A stretch of DNA of 64,000 nt from Jacaranda mimosifolia (lineage: Eukaryota; Streptophyta; Magnoliopsida; Lamiales; Bignoniaceae), in contig CM032121.1 in assembly GCA_018894105.1 (NCBI GenBank), positions 20,184,730-20,248,729 of the forward strand. Reading direction: 5' to 3'. The position numbers were made by a program, and so were the translations under genes. Positions within the stretch are counted from its first letter, which is position 1. The number at the start of each line of letters is the position of its first letter. The notes under the pieces were generated by a model. That model was not told the DNA's origin. It saw only the letters and a list, made by a program, of their open reading frames with translations, and did not search any database. Positions 1-11,235 of this stretch are shown one piece after another.

Positions 1-1641
1 TCCCTAGAAAAATTCTCCAAATCGGTGCTCTGCTCAAGTAGATCTCCAAATCATAGCAAACTAACTTGTTTGCCTCTATTGATATAATCCACACACCAAT
101 AAAACTCCCAAACTCTCCTCACTATAAGCTGGAATAAGAGAGAATAATGATAATGGTAGAGGCCGATTTGGGGTAGGGAAGAAAAAGAAGAGAGAAAAGC
201 TTTCAATACATGAATGTAATGCTTGCAAGGTGTTTTGGAGAAAATTGCAAAAGAATCTAATTCTTTCACACTTTCAGCTACGGCCTATCCTTACGCCCAC
301 TATATCTATATATAGGGTGGGGTTGGTGTGATGCCAAGGTGGTAAATGCAAATTCAAATCCAATTTTAATTTTATGTGCATCTTAATTATATTTGAAATC
401 TAATTTCAAGCTAATTAAGATGCTAATTCCAATTAACCTTTCATTTGAATTTTCCTCCAAAATGAATTCTTCCCATTAATCAAATTAAATAATTTAATTT
501 AATTAATTAAAATTTGACTTAACTCTTAAGTCAAATAAGCTTAACTTTTAAGCTTAATTTTGTTAACTTAACTCTTTAAGTTAACTTGACCAATTGATGG
601 TCACTTTGGCACCAAATAATTAAATCCTTAATTAATGATCTAATTTAACCTTTTAAATTAATTGATTAATTTAACACTTAAAATTAATCAAGCCAAAATT
701 GATCTTTAAATTGGACACCTCAAAATCGGTCCACTAGGAGAAATTCTCTAACTCTTAGAAAATTGCTGCATCAACTAAGGAAGCTAATTGGATTTTGTGT
801 GTGACCCAATAGGTTCTATCATTCACTGGACATAGGCTCACAACTCCTTGTGACTTTTGAATATCATATATTTATTTTAGTTTAAAACACTTTTAAACTA
901 ATCGACTCAATTCAATTAATCTCATTAATGAAGAGTACCCAATCTCCATGGTCGATCCCCAACGTCAAGCCCATGGAGCCCAATTAAATGGCCGAAATGA
1001 ATGTTTTGGAAACCATTATAGCTCTATGCTTACCATGCAAATACGATCCTTCTGTCTCTTATCTCCCGAAAGATGCTTAGGGCAAGATATTTGCTGGCTC
1101 CCTAATAGTCTCGATACTATGTCTCTATTCCCACTGCTCGATTCCCTTGTGTGACCTCATCTTTGGAAAACTCCTTTTTCAAATTGTCACACCACTTTGC
1201 GTAAGGATTTCTTGGAATCGATAATTATAGAATGCATCGGAGATGTACTTGACCTTCACAAAAGCGAGGAGTTGGATTTTATCTTGGATCTCACAAACCT
1301 TCATGCTAAGTAGCTCATACCCAACCTCAACTCGAAAGACTCACTAAGTGGTCAAGGACGAGTCAAAGCATGAGGACCAGACACAAGGTTACCATGGATC
1401 CTCTGGTCAGGAGGACTGATAATATACACTAGCGTAAGCTGGAGAATTTTCTTCTACCGACTTGCCAAAAACAAAGTCTCACAGTCAAGAGTGATCCAAG
1501 GGCTTATCCAAATGCAAGTGAAGTAATATAGAGCATACGATGAAGATGACCATATAAAGAACATCATTCAATCAAGATTCTATAACAAGGAAATAATTTT
1601 ACAAAACCAATCTAATTGGCTTGCCAAGCACTATTACAACA
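1..1641 (-). mobile_element. Copia LTR, reverse orientation, truncated by window start
   Basis: The reverse complement begins TGTTGTAATAGTGC at 1641 and follows, block by block, the two + strand LTRs at 36096-38328 and 51029-53278. Shared blocks include the AATCTAATTGGCTTGCC start, the AATCCATGGTAACC region near 1390 and the TATA-like stretch near 300-312. The window start corresponds to roughly 37,990-38,010 of the forward copy, so about 0.3 kb of the LTR lies outside. It is therefore the same Copia family, inserted in the opposite direction about 34 kb away. Whether it is a solo LTR or one end of a full element cannot be seen. Its apparent small ORFs (51-269, 948-1154) are not conserved and are not genes. 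Confidence 0.85.
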
Positions 1642-1830
1642 CCATTATCATGTGATCAGATCATATTTAACCTAAAACTTAAAATATACTCAAGTGTATT
1701 AAAATATAAGATTCCTATTTCTAGTTAGCATCACACATTAAGTTTTCTATGCTATAACTCAATTATAATAATCTTTCAACTATATCACAAGGTTTTATTG
1801 ATTTATCTAAGGGGGTCTTATTTAAAAATA

Positions 1831-1890
1831 TCCAAACCCACTTCCACTTTAGGAGTCAGTCCCCATCCACCATTTTTTTAGTTTTAAATC
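1831..1890 (+). repeat. Left terminal inverted repeat of the MULE
   Basis: It pairs with the reverse complement of 15183-15242 over about 55-60 bp with several mismatches. The best-conserved core is CCACTTTAGGA followed by TCAGTCCC and TTTAGTTTTAA. The outermost few bases match poorly, so the exact tip is uncertain. Confidence 0.65.
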
Positions 1891-4087
1891 TTCAAATTCA
1901 ACTTTGTGTTTTTAGTTGACTACCCATGTACTTATTTTGACCAAACACCTCCAAAACCTTAGGGCTTGTTCTCCTACGTTTTGGAGAAATTTTTTCTAAT
2001 CCCCAAAAGAATTTTAAAACGCAGGCACATTCCTTAATCTTTCTCCGAAAATATTACATATTTTTACCCAAAAAATCTCTTACAATTCACCAAAAAAAAC
2101 CATATATCCTAAAAAACACACCTACCCCCTAATTTTCTCACTTCATCTTTTACATCACTAATTCATTTATCACTCTCTCACTTCACTCTTATATATACAT
2201 ATATATTTACATATATGAAAATATTAAAATTTTATGTACCACCCCTTGAAATCATATTAATGGATGGAATTTTATTAATATTATTCCTATAAGTTTTTAT
2301 TAAATTTTATTTAACTTAAAAAAAAAAGTTTTGGGGATTAAAACATAAATAGAAAAGACTTAATTGAGCAACATCTTTAAGTTTTGGGGGCCAAAGTGAG
2401 ATTATTTTAGGTCAAATGGGTGAAAATAAAGCACCAACTAAGTTGGGGTCTAATTAAAAGATAGCTGAAATTCTGAAGGACCTAATTGAAAGTAATAATA
2501 AAATTGTGGGGGTCAATTTGTGATTTTTGAAAAATTACCTTTAAATATCAAATTTCTATTTTCCTTCCCCATTTTCCTTTCTTCCTCATCGTTTACACAT
2601 TTCTCTCTTTCTCCGATGACCTTATCCGACGAGTAGCAAAAACCCAACACATTATATACCATTTTACTCCTCTTAGTTCCAGGAACTTGAATATACTAAA
2701 ATCTTGTAGAACTAATCGGTGTAGTGGCCGAAAATAGAACTGGAAATCTCGGCCATGGTAGTGGTGATAGGTTTCTTTGTTCCGGCAACTAAAGCTTGTG
2801 TTTAAGCTATGAGTTTTGTTGGGTTTAGCTCAAGGATGGTGTAGGTGTCTTCAATTTTGGAAACGGGCTACCGAATGTGGCGGAATTGAAGAAATTCTCC
2901 ACAACGGCAAGTGGTGGTGCTAAATGATCGGAGGAGAAATTGGAGGCTTTCCTAGCGCCGAACCTTGAAATTGAGTTGGGCGTCTTGTTGGTTGAGCTGA
3001 GATGAATTGTTTGGTTGTAGGGGTGACTGTCTCGACAGCAGCAGACGGCTGCGGCGGTGCAGAGATAGAATCTTCATCTCATTGCAAGGATCACATGCGT
3101 GAAAGCTGATTGTGGAAATTCTACTCCGATAATGAGATTTGGGTAAATGATTGGAGTTTGGTTGATTATATTGCATGTATATGTATATACGTGCCGATCT
3201 TTATAATACCTTGTATAATTAGAAAGAATACGCGATATGATCAGAAAAATTGAAACATGCATATAATTATATAAGTTAGTGGACCAGAATTTTGCTATAT
3301 CGCCTAATAATCTTAGTTAATTAGGTTAATTAGGTAATAAAAACTCTAATTTTATGTAACTGCAACCTAAGAGACAAACTTGGATTATTAACGATAATTG
3401 GGCTATTATAAATCGATATTGTATGATGTAATAAGATTAAAAGTTGGGTATGGGACTATGAATATATACATGTATATTGTACCATTTCATTTGTAAATCT
3501 TGTAATATGCCAAGAATGAGGAATCAATGTATGATTGATATATATATATATATATTTCCATGCAAGGACTATCATATAGTCTAGTGGGCCCGGATATGTC
3601 GTATTATATGCTAACTTGGATAAAATGAGAGTATTAAAGGATTTAAACCCTAAATTGAGGATTTAATGAATTTAAGACCTAAGAGGCGATAGTTGGGTTA
3701 ATTAAGATGATTTAATTGTTATTATTAGCTTGGTATAATTTGGTGAGGTTAATTATGAAATTAAGGACTTGGTTATACCTCTTTATTGGAACCGATATGA
3801 ACTCGTGAATATTCCTATAATGACAGCTTAATTAGCACTTTCGTGTCGATAGTATCGATCGAACCGTAAAACTACCATATTAAGCGAGTAGCTATCGATT
3901 TTAAAATACTATTTGTATTATTGTGATTATAGGGTCGAAATGAGATTTTGATAGTGAATTTGTTCTTTGGTTAAGTGACAAGGATCCAGGGTCTTCCGGA
4001 CCATAGAGCGTGGATAACATCTCTGTAGAGTTTTAAGGTGAAGGTCTACCAACTGGTACTTGCTTTGTATAAGCTTATTTTATATCT

Positions 4088-4475
4088 GTTGCACCCTGTA
4101 AGGGTCTGCCACTCTAGCCTTGATTATAACTATATGTTGTTGTGATAAACCCCTGTGAGGGTTCCTATTTTTGTATCGACTATATTGTGTTATTGAAATT
4201 CGTATATTACTTGAAATCTCGATTCTTATTTGTTTTCTGATATGTACACCCCTGTGAGGGCCTGTCAAACCTATTTTCTGAGAAGTAATATTCCTTAGAC
4301 ATTGAGATCTATGATTGGTTGAGTTCCTTATGTTTATCGATTCTTGCTTTATAAATCCTTGTGAGGGTTCAACATGCCTTTCTTCTAGGAAATATATGAA
4401 CTTTGATTGTGAAATCCTTAATTGCCTTGGATCCCTCGTGTTATCAGTTATTTGTTTCGTAAACCCTATGAGGGT
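4088..4475 (+). repeat. Short hairpin repeats CCCTGTGAGGGT within the solo LTR
   Basis: Five units occur about 60-110 bp apart: ACCCTGTAAGGGT near 4091, ACCCCTGTGAGGGTT near 4148, ACCCCTGTGAGGGCC near 4247, CCTTGTGAGGGTT near 4354 and ACCCTATGAGGGTT near 4462. Each is a small imperfect palindrome (ACCC...GGGT). Related units occur in the other Gypsy LTRs here. Confidence 0.7.
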
Positions 4476-4503
4476 TTGTTTATTAATTTTTGCTACTGAT
4501 ATT

Positions 4504-4800
4504 GTTCAGCATAATCGATAGCCTTGCTGGCATACTTGAATTCATTCTGTATTTCAGCTGATTGGCCTTGCTGGCATTCTTGAATTTATCATGTATGTTG
4601 GTTATTTGACCTTATCGAATACTTGAATTCATTATGTATTTTAGTTGATTGGCCTTGTTGGCATTCTTGAATCTGTCATGTATATCAGTTATTTGGCCTT
4701 GACGGCATAATTGATTATTGATTGTATCAGCCGAGTGCCAATCCAAGTGGAATGCTTGGATTATTATTATAGAATGACCTTGCTGGCTAGTGTTTTGTAT
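4504..4800 (+). repeat. Tandem repeat with TTGGCCTTGCTGGCAT core in the solo LTR
   Basis: Five or six diverged units carry TGGCCTTGCTGGCAT or TGACCTTATCG/TTGCTGG followed by ACTTGAATTCAT(T/C)(A/C)TGTAT. Spacing is about 50-60 bp. The array lies between the CCCTGTGAGGGT units and the 3' third of the LTR. Confidence 0.65.
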
Positions 4801-7088
4801 ACATTGTTGTTCCAGACACGTACCTTGTTATATTCATGTTGATTGATTAAAATTTAAATTCTTGTCTGTTGGCATTATATCAAGTCAACCCATGGGGAAG
4901 CCCTTGGGAAGTTCAACCTGCAAGGATGCCATGGGAAGTTGGGCCCGGGGCTAGGTTCGAAAAGACGGTCGAGCTAAATGGACTGACGGTGATAGATCTC
5001 CCAACTAGTACCCCCTTACGATCTTGACTTAACAGGGAGCTGGAGGTAACGAATTGTGAGTGGCGGGATTCAGCGTGCAGTCGACCATGCCATATAGCAA
5101 GTTGTTACATGCCGAACTGAGTGCTCGAGCAATGGAGCGATAAGGAAATCTTGTTTATGCTATACCATGCCGGTATTAGCGGTTACATGTTGATCTAGGA
5201 GTAATAATGTAGGAATGAATAATAGTCTATTAAAATTGTTATCATGTGTACTATATCACATTGTTGACTCGATCTGAAAAGTCGTGCTTGTTACTAAAAT
5301 TGTTTATTAATTATTGCATCTTGACAGCTTTCCCTTAACTCTCATCATTTTCTTTTCCCTCACTAAGTTCTTAGGACTTACCCTCTGTGCTATTTTGATT
5401 TTTCTGAGACAGGAATAGGTGATGAACTCGGACCCTCGGCTTGGACATAAACATATTTTGCAATAGATCAGGTGTTGAATGTATATAGGAATCATTTGAA
5501 TGTTAAGATTGGATTTTGAGATGTTGTGATATGTTAGGGTTGACAATGATAACCTAAAGATATGTATATATACTTTGTTGAGTGTTAAGGAATGAACCAT
5601 GATATGTATTTATTGCTTTGTCAAGGTCTGTTTAAGACGAATTCTGCTGCTGTCTCTGATAAGTTCTAGAAAATTTTCTTATTGGCCTAATACTTGTTTA
5701 TGGTTTAAGATTAATATTGAATTGGTGGCACCTCAGCTTAGGAGTTATCCCGAGTAAGGGTGCTACATTTTACTAAAAAAGTTCTAAAACTTATGTTTAC
5801 AAATTTAATTAAACTAATCGTCAAGAAAATTAATTAAATTTGATAAATAATTTATTTATTAAATAAGGTATTAAATTAATTAAATTACTTATTAATTAAA
5901 TAATATATTAGTTATATTTAATATTTAATATATTAATTACATATTACATTTATTTATGTAATAGTTAATTTAAGATGTTTTAATTTGATATAATAAATAA
6001 ATTAATCTTCTGCAAAAATATATTCTTCATTAAATATTAATATTATATTTATTTAAAATTATTATAAAAAATTAATTATAGTGTGATATTTATATCTATT
6101 AAGTTTAATAAATTAATATTAATACAATTAAAATAATTATCAAAAAAATTAATTAAAATTAAGTAAATTTTTCTCTGATTGTTACTAAGTAATTTATCTA
6201 TTAAATAATGTATTAATTAAATAATGAGTTAAATTAAATAAATAACTTATTAATTTAATTAAATTAATAATTAATTATTTAAATAACTTGATATGTATAT
6301 ATTAATTATGTTTCATATTTCACATACAATTAAATATTATGCTTATTTGTTTAATAAATAATTTAAGATGATTTAGTTTCATATAACATAATTTTTTTTT
6401 TTAATTTTATGAATCATTATTAAGTCTTATATATATATATATATATATATATTATTTTATTTAAATAAATAACTAAGCTTTTATTTATACATAAATTGCA
6501 AATACTAAATAGTCAAGTAATTATATTTTAAGAATAAACAATAATTAATTTATAATTATTGTACAATAATTAAAATTTTTATAAGCCAATATCAACATTT
6601 ATGATATAATTATGATATTAGCCTATTTTTTTATAACTAAGATATAATATGATTTCATAAATAATTAGTATTTATTAATGAATTCATAAAAATATAAATT
6701 TTAAAATAAAGCACCAATTGAATTAATTACACATCATTTTATTACAATAATATGTGAATTATAATATATATATTCACACCATCCAACTACAAATATACAT
6801 ACATATATAATATGTTACATAAAAAAATCACTTTTGCCCTATAAACTCAACAAAAAAGCAACTGATTTGACATCAACAGTAAAGTTTGTCCCCCCCCCCC
6901 AAAAAAAACAACTCATTCTCAAATCATTTTTTATATTTCCCTAAAACAAAATGAAACGTTTGGCACATTCTTCAAATTTTTTCCCAAAAACCCTTTCTTC
7001 CAAATTTTTTTTTAGAAAATGGTCAAAACATAGGAGAACAAGGCCTTATTTTCTCTTCTTTTTCTTTTTGTTTATTTGACATCATTCA

Positions 7089-7092
<4 letters not shown>

Positions 7093-7118
<26 letters not shown>
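7093..7118 (+). repeat. (CT)n microsatellite
   Basis: About 13 CT units occur within a longer CT-rich stretch (7080-7150) just upstream of the MURA-type remnant. CT-rich leaders are common 5' of plant transcribed regions, so this may be part of the old MULE promoter or leader. No TATA box can be assigned. Confidence 0.8.
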
Positions 7119-7124
<6 letters not shown>

Positions 7125-7357
7125 CTTTCTTCTCGCTCTTTGCTCTCTCTTGTGAACAGCTGGTAAGATCATTTTTTTTCGCCATTCTCAAATTGGTTCA
7201 GTGGGAAGCTCCTTAGCCCATTTATCGTGCTTTATTTTGAGCTGAAGTTTATTAATCGCATAACAGTAGATGAAGAAGGTAAGATTTTGTGAATTTGAGG
7301 TTAATAAGAAGGTCTTTGAGTGGCCAAAATGCTAAAACTTAGCTATTAGGAAGTTGT

Positions 7358-7666
7358 GTGTACAATGGAAAACTCTATATTTTGTCAATTTATAAAGGTA
7401 TGAGTGTTATAGAGTTATTGTTTCAGATTGGGAAAAAATGGCCTGGAATTAGTTATGAGTTTAGTAAATTGCAATATTTCGCTCCACATCAGAAGATGTA
7501 TGTCATTTTAGAAACTGATAATGACATTTTGAATATGATTCAATTACATATTTTGCTTAAAATGGGCATTGTTGATATCATGGTCGTCCGAAAAAATGAA
7601 ACGAAAATATGTGGAAGGAAAAGTCTGTTATATGCATTGGTAAGTTTCTTCTTATTTTCATATTAG
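7358..7666 (+). pseudogene. MULE transposase (MURA-type) N-terminal remnant
   Basis: The 102-residue frame has the layout of the N-terminal segment of plant MuDR-family proteins. It shows YNGKLYILSIYKGMSVIELL, an IGKKW...YEF stretch, then YVILETDNDILNMIQLHILL, matching the usual 'V.L.ND.DV.NMLELH.LL' block, and DIMVV near the end. In the family this domain precedes the FLYWCH/WRKY-like DNA-binding region, the DDE catalytic core and a zinc knuckle. None of these follows; after 7666 the frame ends and only AT-rich DNA and tandem repeats are present. The upstream TGTGTGTAC also reads in frame, so the ATG at 7358 may not be the ancestral start. It is a truncated remnant and cannot encode an active transposase. 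Confidence 0.55.
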
Positions 7667-8779
7667 TATTGTATTAATTCTTCGTTGTACTTCCGATGTA
7701 TTTCAATTAGTACCTAATTGTTATATGTTCTTCCTCCTTAATAAGATACTTCATTTATAAACTATCATACTTAGTAGTTCACTGATTAAAACCAGATTAG
7801 TGCAATTTAGTACTTCCACTTTGATACTTCAATACTTCTGCTAAATTTGCACATTAGTAGCTATAGGAGTTTTGAGATGAGAGATAATAATAAATTGTGT
7901 GTTGTAGATTTAAATAGTTAGATTTGTGTGTATTGTAGAACAAGATGATTGAAAACATTGCAAAATGATACAATGCTTTGGAAGCAAGCTTGTGCTTCTA
8001 TTGAGTAAAACTCACTTTCCTACCATTTAGTGCAAATTGATACGACAACAGATTTGTTTACCGTTTTATTATATATATACACTTGTATTACCATTTGCCA
8101 TTACTTGTTAAATAATATCTTGATTGATTTTATTTCTCTTCAATTAGGAAAAAGAGGATGCAAAGAAGACAAAGATTTAAAAGAAAATGGATTAGAAATA
8201 GACCATGTACACTTGCTTATGATAGTAGCTAAATTCATCCTTGTCTGGAGGACATGTTAAGTTGAAGTATTTGTACTATATTGTATTTTAATTAGAGAAT
8301 TTTTATAAAAATATTTGTGTTGTATATTTTGTAAAATTTGGACATATTGTACTATCGTTTAGTGTGAAAGGAATCATGAACGAGTATTTTCTTTAGCTAT
8401 CGGGAATGTTTACGTTGGGACTATTGTCCATGTATATTTTGTTTTATTAGAAAGATAATACCTCAATTTAGCAAAATAATACTTCATTTTTGCAACAGAA
8501 TACTTGATTTTAGAATAACAATACCTCATCTCCAGCATTTAACACTTCATTAAAGTGATTCTATACTTAAATGTAGCATGCCTAATATTATTAGTGAAAC
8601 TACATATAAGACAATACCTAAATCATAAAATCATATTTTCTTCATGAAATGGTTTGGATACACACGTGTTGAAATGGTTTGGAACATAAACATCCACATT
8701 TAACCACTTGCGTTCTCATTTATAGTAGTGTGAAACCATTCATGCATGGTATTGGAAATCCTTAATGTGCTGAGAATAA

Positions 8780-11010
8780 TACCAGAAATCCACGAAATAG
8801 TACCCAGTATTAGCATTTATGTACTTTAGAATTGCATTTATGTACTTAATTTACCAATGTTGTGTACTTATTATGCATGTTTTTTTTGTACTTGCTTTTC
8901 CAAAGGCAGAGTTGATGCTTAATTCGATGTGTGGAACAACACATAAGTGACCATAACACGAAAAATCGTGGTTTTTTGAAGAAATGGTTTGGATACGTAG
9001 GTGTTAAAATCATTTGGAACATGAAGACGCATATTCAACCACTTGCACTCACATTCATAGTAGTGTGAAACCATTCATACATGGTATCAAAAACCCTAGT
9101 GTGCTAAGAATGATATGCCATGGCCTTATGATCATGTAATGGCCAGATTAGACCGAATTGAACTAAATCTCTAATGTGCTGAGAATGATACTAGAAATAT
9201 GAAAAAATATACCCAGTATTGGCATTTATGTACTCTAAAACTGCATTTATGTACTTAATTTTCCAATGTTGTGTACTTATCATGTGTGTTTCTGTACTTG
9301 CTTTTCCAAAGGTTGAGTTGAGGCTCATTCGATGCATAGAACAACACATAAGACACCCTAACGTGATAAAATCGTAGTTTGTTGAAGAAATAATTTGGAT
9401 ACACGTGTTAAAATGGTTTGGAACATAAACACCCACATCCAATCACTTACTTTCATAGTAGTATAAAGCTATTCAGGCATGGTACCGAAAATTCCTAATA
9501 TGTTGAGAATGATACCAAAAATCCACAAAAAAGTACCTAGTATTGGCATTTATGTACTCTAGAACTGCGTTTATATACTTAATTTGCCAATGTTGTGTAC
9601 TTATTTTTCGTGTTTCTGTACTTGCTTTTCCAAAGGCCAAGTTGAGACTCAAGTCGATGCATGGAATAACAGATAAGACATCATAACAGGAATCGTGGTT
9701 TGTTGAAGAAATGGTCGTGATACTATGTGTTGAAATGGTTGGGAACTCAAACACCCATATTCAACTACTTGCGCTCTCATTCATAGTAGTATACACCATT
9801 AATGCATGAGCCAAATGAATCATCCGGACACCACTATCAAAAACTAATGAATCTAGCATGCCTATATGAGTCCCACGACTAATACACCATGGTCTTATGA
9901 TCATGCAATGGCCAGATTAAGTAGAATTATACTTGATCCCTTATGTGCTGAGAACGATACCGAATATCTACGAAAAAGTACCCAGTACTGGCATTTATGT
10001 AATCCAAAACTACATTTATGTACTTAATTTGTCAATGTTGTGTACTTATTATGCCTGTTTTTGTACTTGCTTTTCCAAAGGCTGAGTTGAGGCTTAATTC
10101 GATGTGTGGAACAACACATAAGACATCCTAACGTGACAAAATTGTTGTTTGTTGAAGAAATGATTGTGATAGTACGTGTTGAAATGGTTGGGAACTCGAA
10201 CACTCACATTCAACCACTTGCGCTCTCATTCATAATAGTATAAATTATTAACGCATGAGCCAAATGAATTCTTCCCACACCTACCATCAAAAATCAATGA
10301 ACTTATCATGACTATATGAGTCCCAAGGCTAACATACCATGGTCTTATGATCATGCAATGGCCAAATTATGCTGAATTAAACTCAATCCCTTATGCGCTG
10401 AGAATGATATTGGAAATCCATTAAAAAGTACCCAGTATTGGCATTTATGTACTCTAGAACTACATTTGTGTATTTAATTTGCCAATGTTGTGTACTTATC
10501 ATGCATGTTTCTATACTTGCTTTTCCAAAAATCGAGTTGAGGCTCAATTTGATGCATGGAACAATACATAAAGTACCCTAACCTAACAAAATCGTGGTTT
10601 GTTGAAGAAATGGTCGTGATAGTATGTGTTGAAATGGTTGAAAACTCAAACACCTATATCCAGCTACTTGCGCTTTCATCACAATAGTATAAACCATTAA
10701 TGCATGAGCTAAACAATTCCTCTCGACATCACCATCAAAAACCAGTGAATCTATCATGACTCTAGGTGTCCCAGGACTAAAACGCCATAGTCTTATGATC
10801 ATGCAATGGCCAGATTAGGCTGAATTGAGCTTGATCCATTATGTGCTGAGATTGATACCAAAAATCCACAAAAAGTACCCAATATTGATATTTATGTACT
10901 CTAGAACTGCATTTATGTACTTAATTTGCCAATGTTATATACTTATTTTGCATGTTTATGTACTTCAAAACTGGGTTCATATACTGAGTTATCCCAAGTT
11001 ATGTACTTAT
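8780..11010 (+). repeat. Tandem array, six diverged ~450 bp units
   Basis: The marker CAGTATTGGCATTTATGTAC recurs near 8809, 9212, 9538, 9981, 10432 and 10887. Spacing is about 403, 326, 443, 451 and 455 bp, the shorter intervals reflecting internal deletions. Each unit also carries TTTGCCAATGTTGTGTACTTAT, TGTACTTGCTTTTCCAAAGG, GTTGAGGCTCAATTCGATG, GGAACAACACATAAG, GTTGAAGAAATGG, CACTTGCGCTCTCATTCATA and, in full-length units, CATGGTCTTATGATCATGCA. It lies between the MURA remnant and the Ulp1-like ORF of the MULE. Short ORFs across it are by-products of the array and are not conserved. Confidence 0.9.
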
Positions 11011-11235
11011 TTTGAGCTAACATGTAACATATATATCTTTACCAATACCTATTTATAAATAAATTTTCAATTATACTATAAATTGTAAACACCATCCATT
11101 CTAATCATCCAAATACAAAAATTATAAATGTTATCTAGTAAGAATGTCAGAAATATTGAAACAATCACGCCAATATCCACATACACAAAAGTCCATTCAT
11201 CTAGATAATAATCATCCGAACATCATCATTCTCCC

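Larger units (their letters stand above)
2235..5767 (+). mobile_element. Gypsy solo LTR (3.5 kb)
   Basis: It begins TGTACCACCCC and ends GGTGCTACA, a TG...CA pair, and is flanked on both sides by TTTTA (2230-2234 and 5768-5772), a 5-bp target duplication. Layout and short conserved blocks match the other Gypsy LTRs in the window: a GTGAC...GTGGATAAC block at 3975-4020, CCCTGTGAGGGT hairpins at 4090-4475, TCCCTCACTAAG at 5356-5367, and the terminal GAGTAAGGGTGCTACA. No primer-binding site, gag or pol adjoins it, so it is a solo LTR left by LTR-LTR recombination. An LTR of this length suggests a Tekay/Del-like chromovirus, which is an inference. Confidence 0.85.
1962..7045. mobile_element. PIF/Harbinger-like non-autonomous element (split by a solo LTR)
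   Basis: The left end GGGCTTGTTCTCCTACGTTTTGGA (1962-1985) and the reverse complement of the right end (7022-7045) agree at 20 of 24 positions. Both are flanked by TTA (1959-1961 and 7046-7048). A TTA duplication with a GGGCTTGTT-type terminus is characteristic of PIF/Harbinger and Tourist-like elements. Without the LTR inserted at 2235-5767, the element is about 1.55 kb, extremely AT-rich, and contains no ORF resembling a Harbinger transposase or its Myb-like partner. I infer a non-autonomous derivative. Confidence 0.75.

Noticed and set aside
8030..8260. 76-codon + strand ORF following the MURA remnant
   Set aside because: It might be a further MURA piece, but no family motif could be identified, and the hydrophobic N-terminal half overlaps a TA-rich run.
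8780..11010. CRISPR-like array
   Set aside because: Units are ~450 bp, diverged, and lack short identical repeats with unique spacers; this is an ordinary tandem array in a plant transposon.
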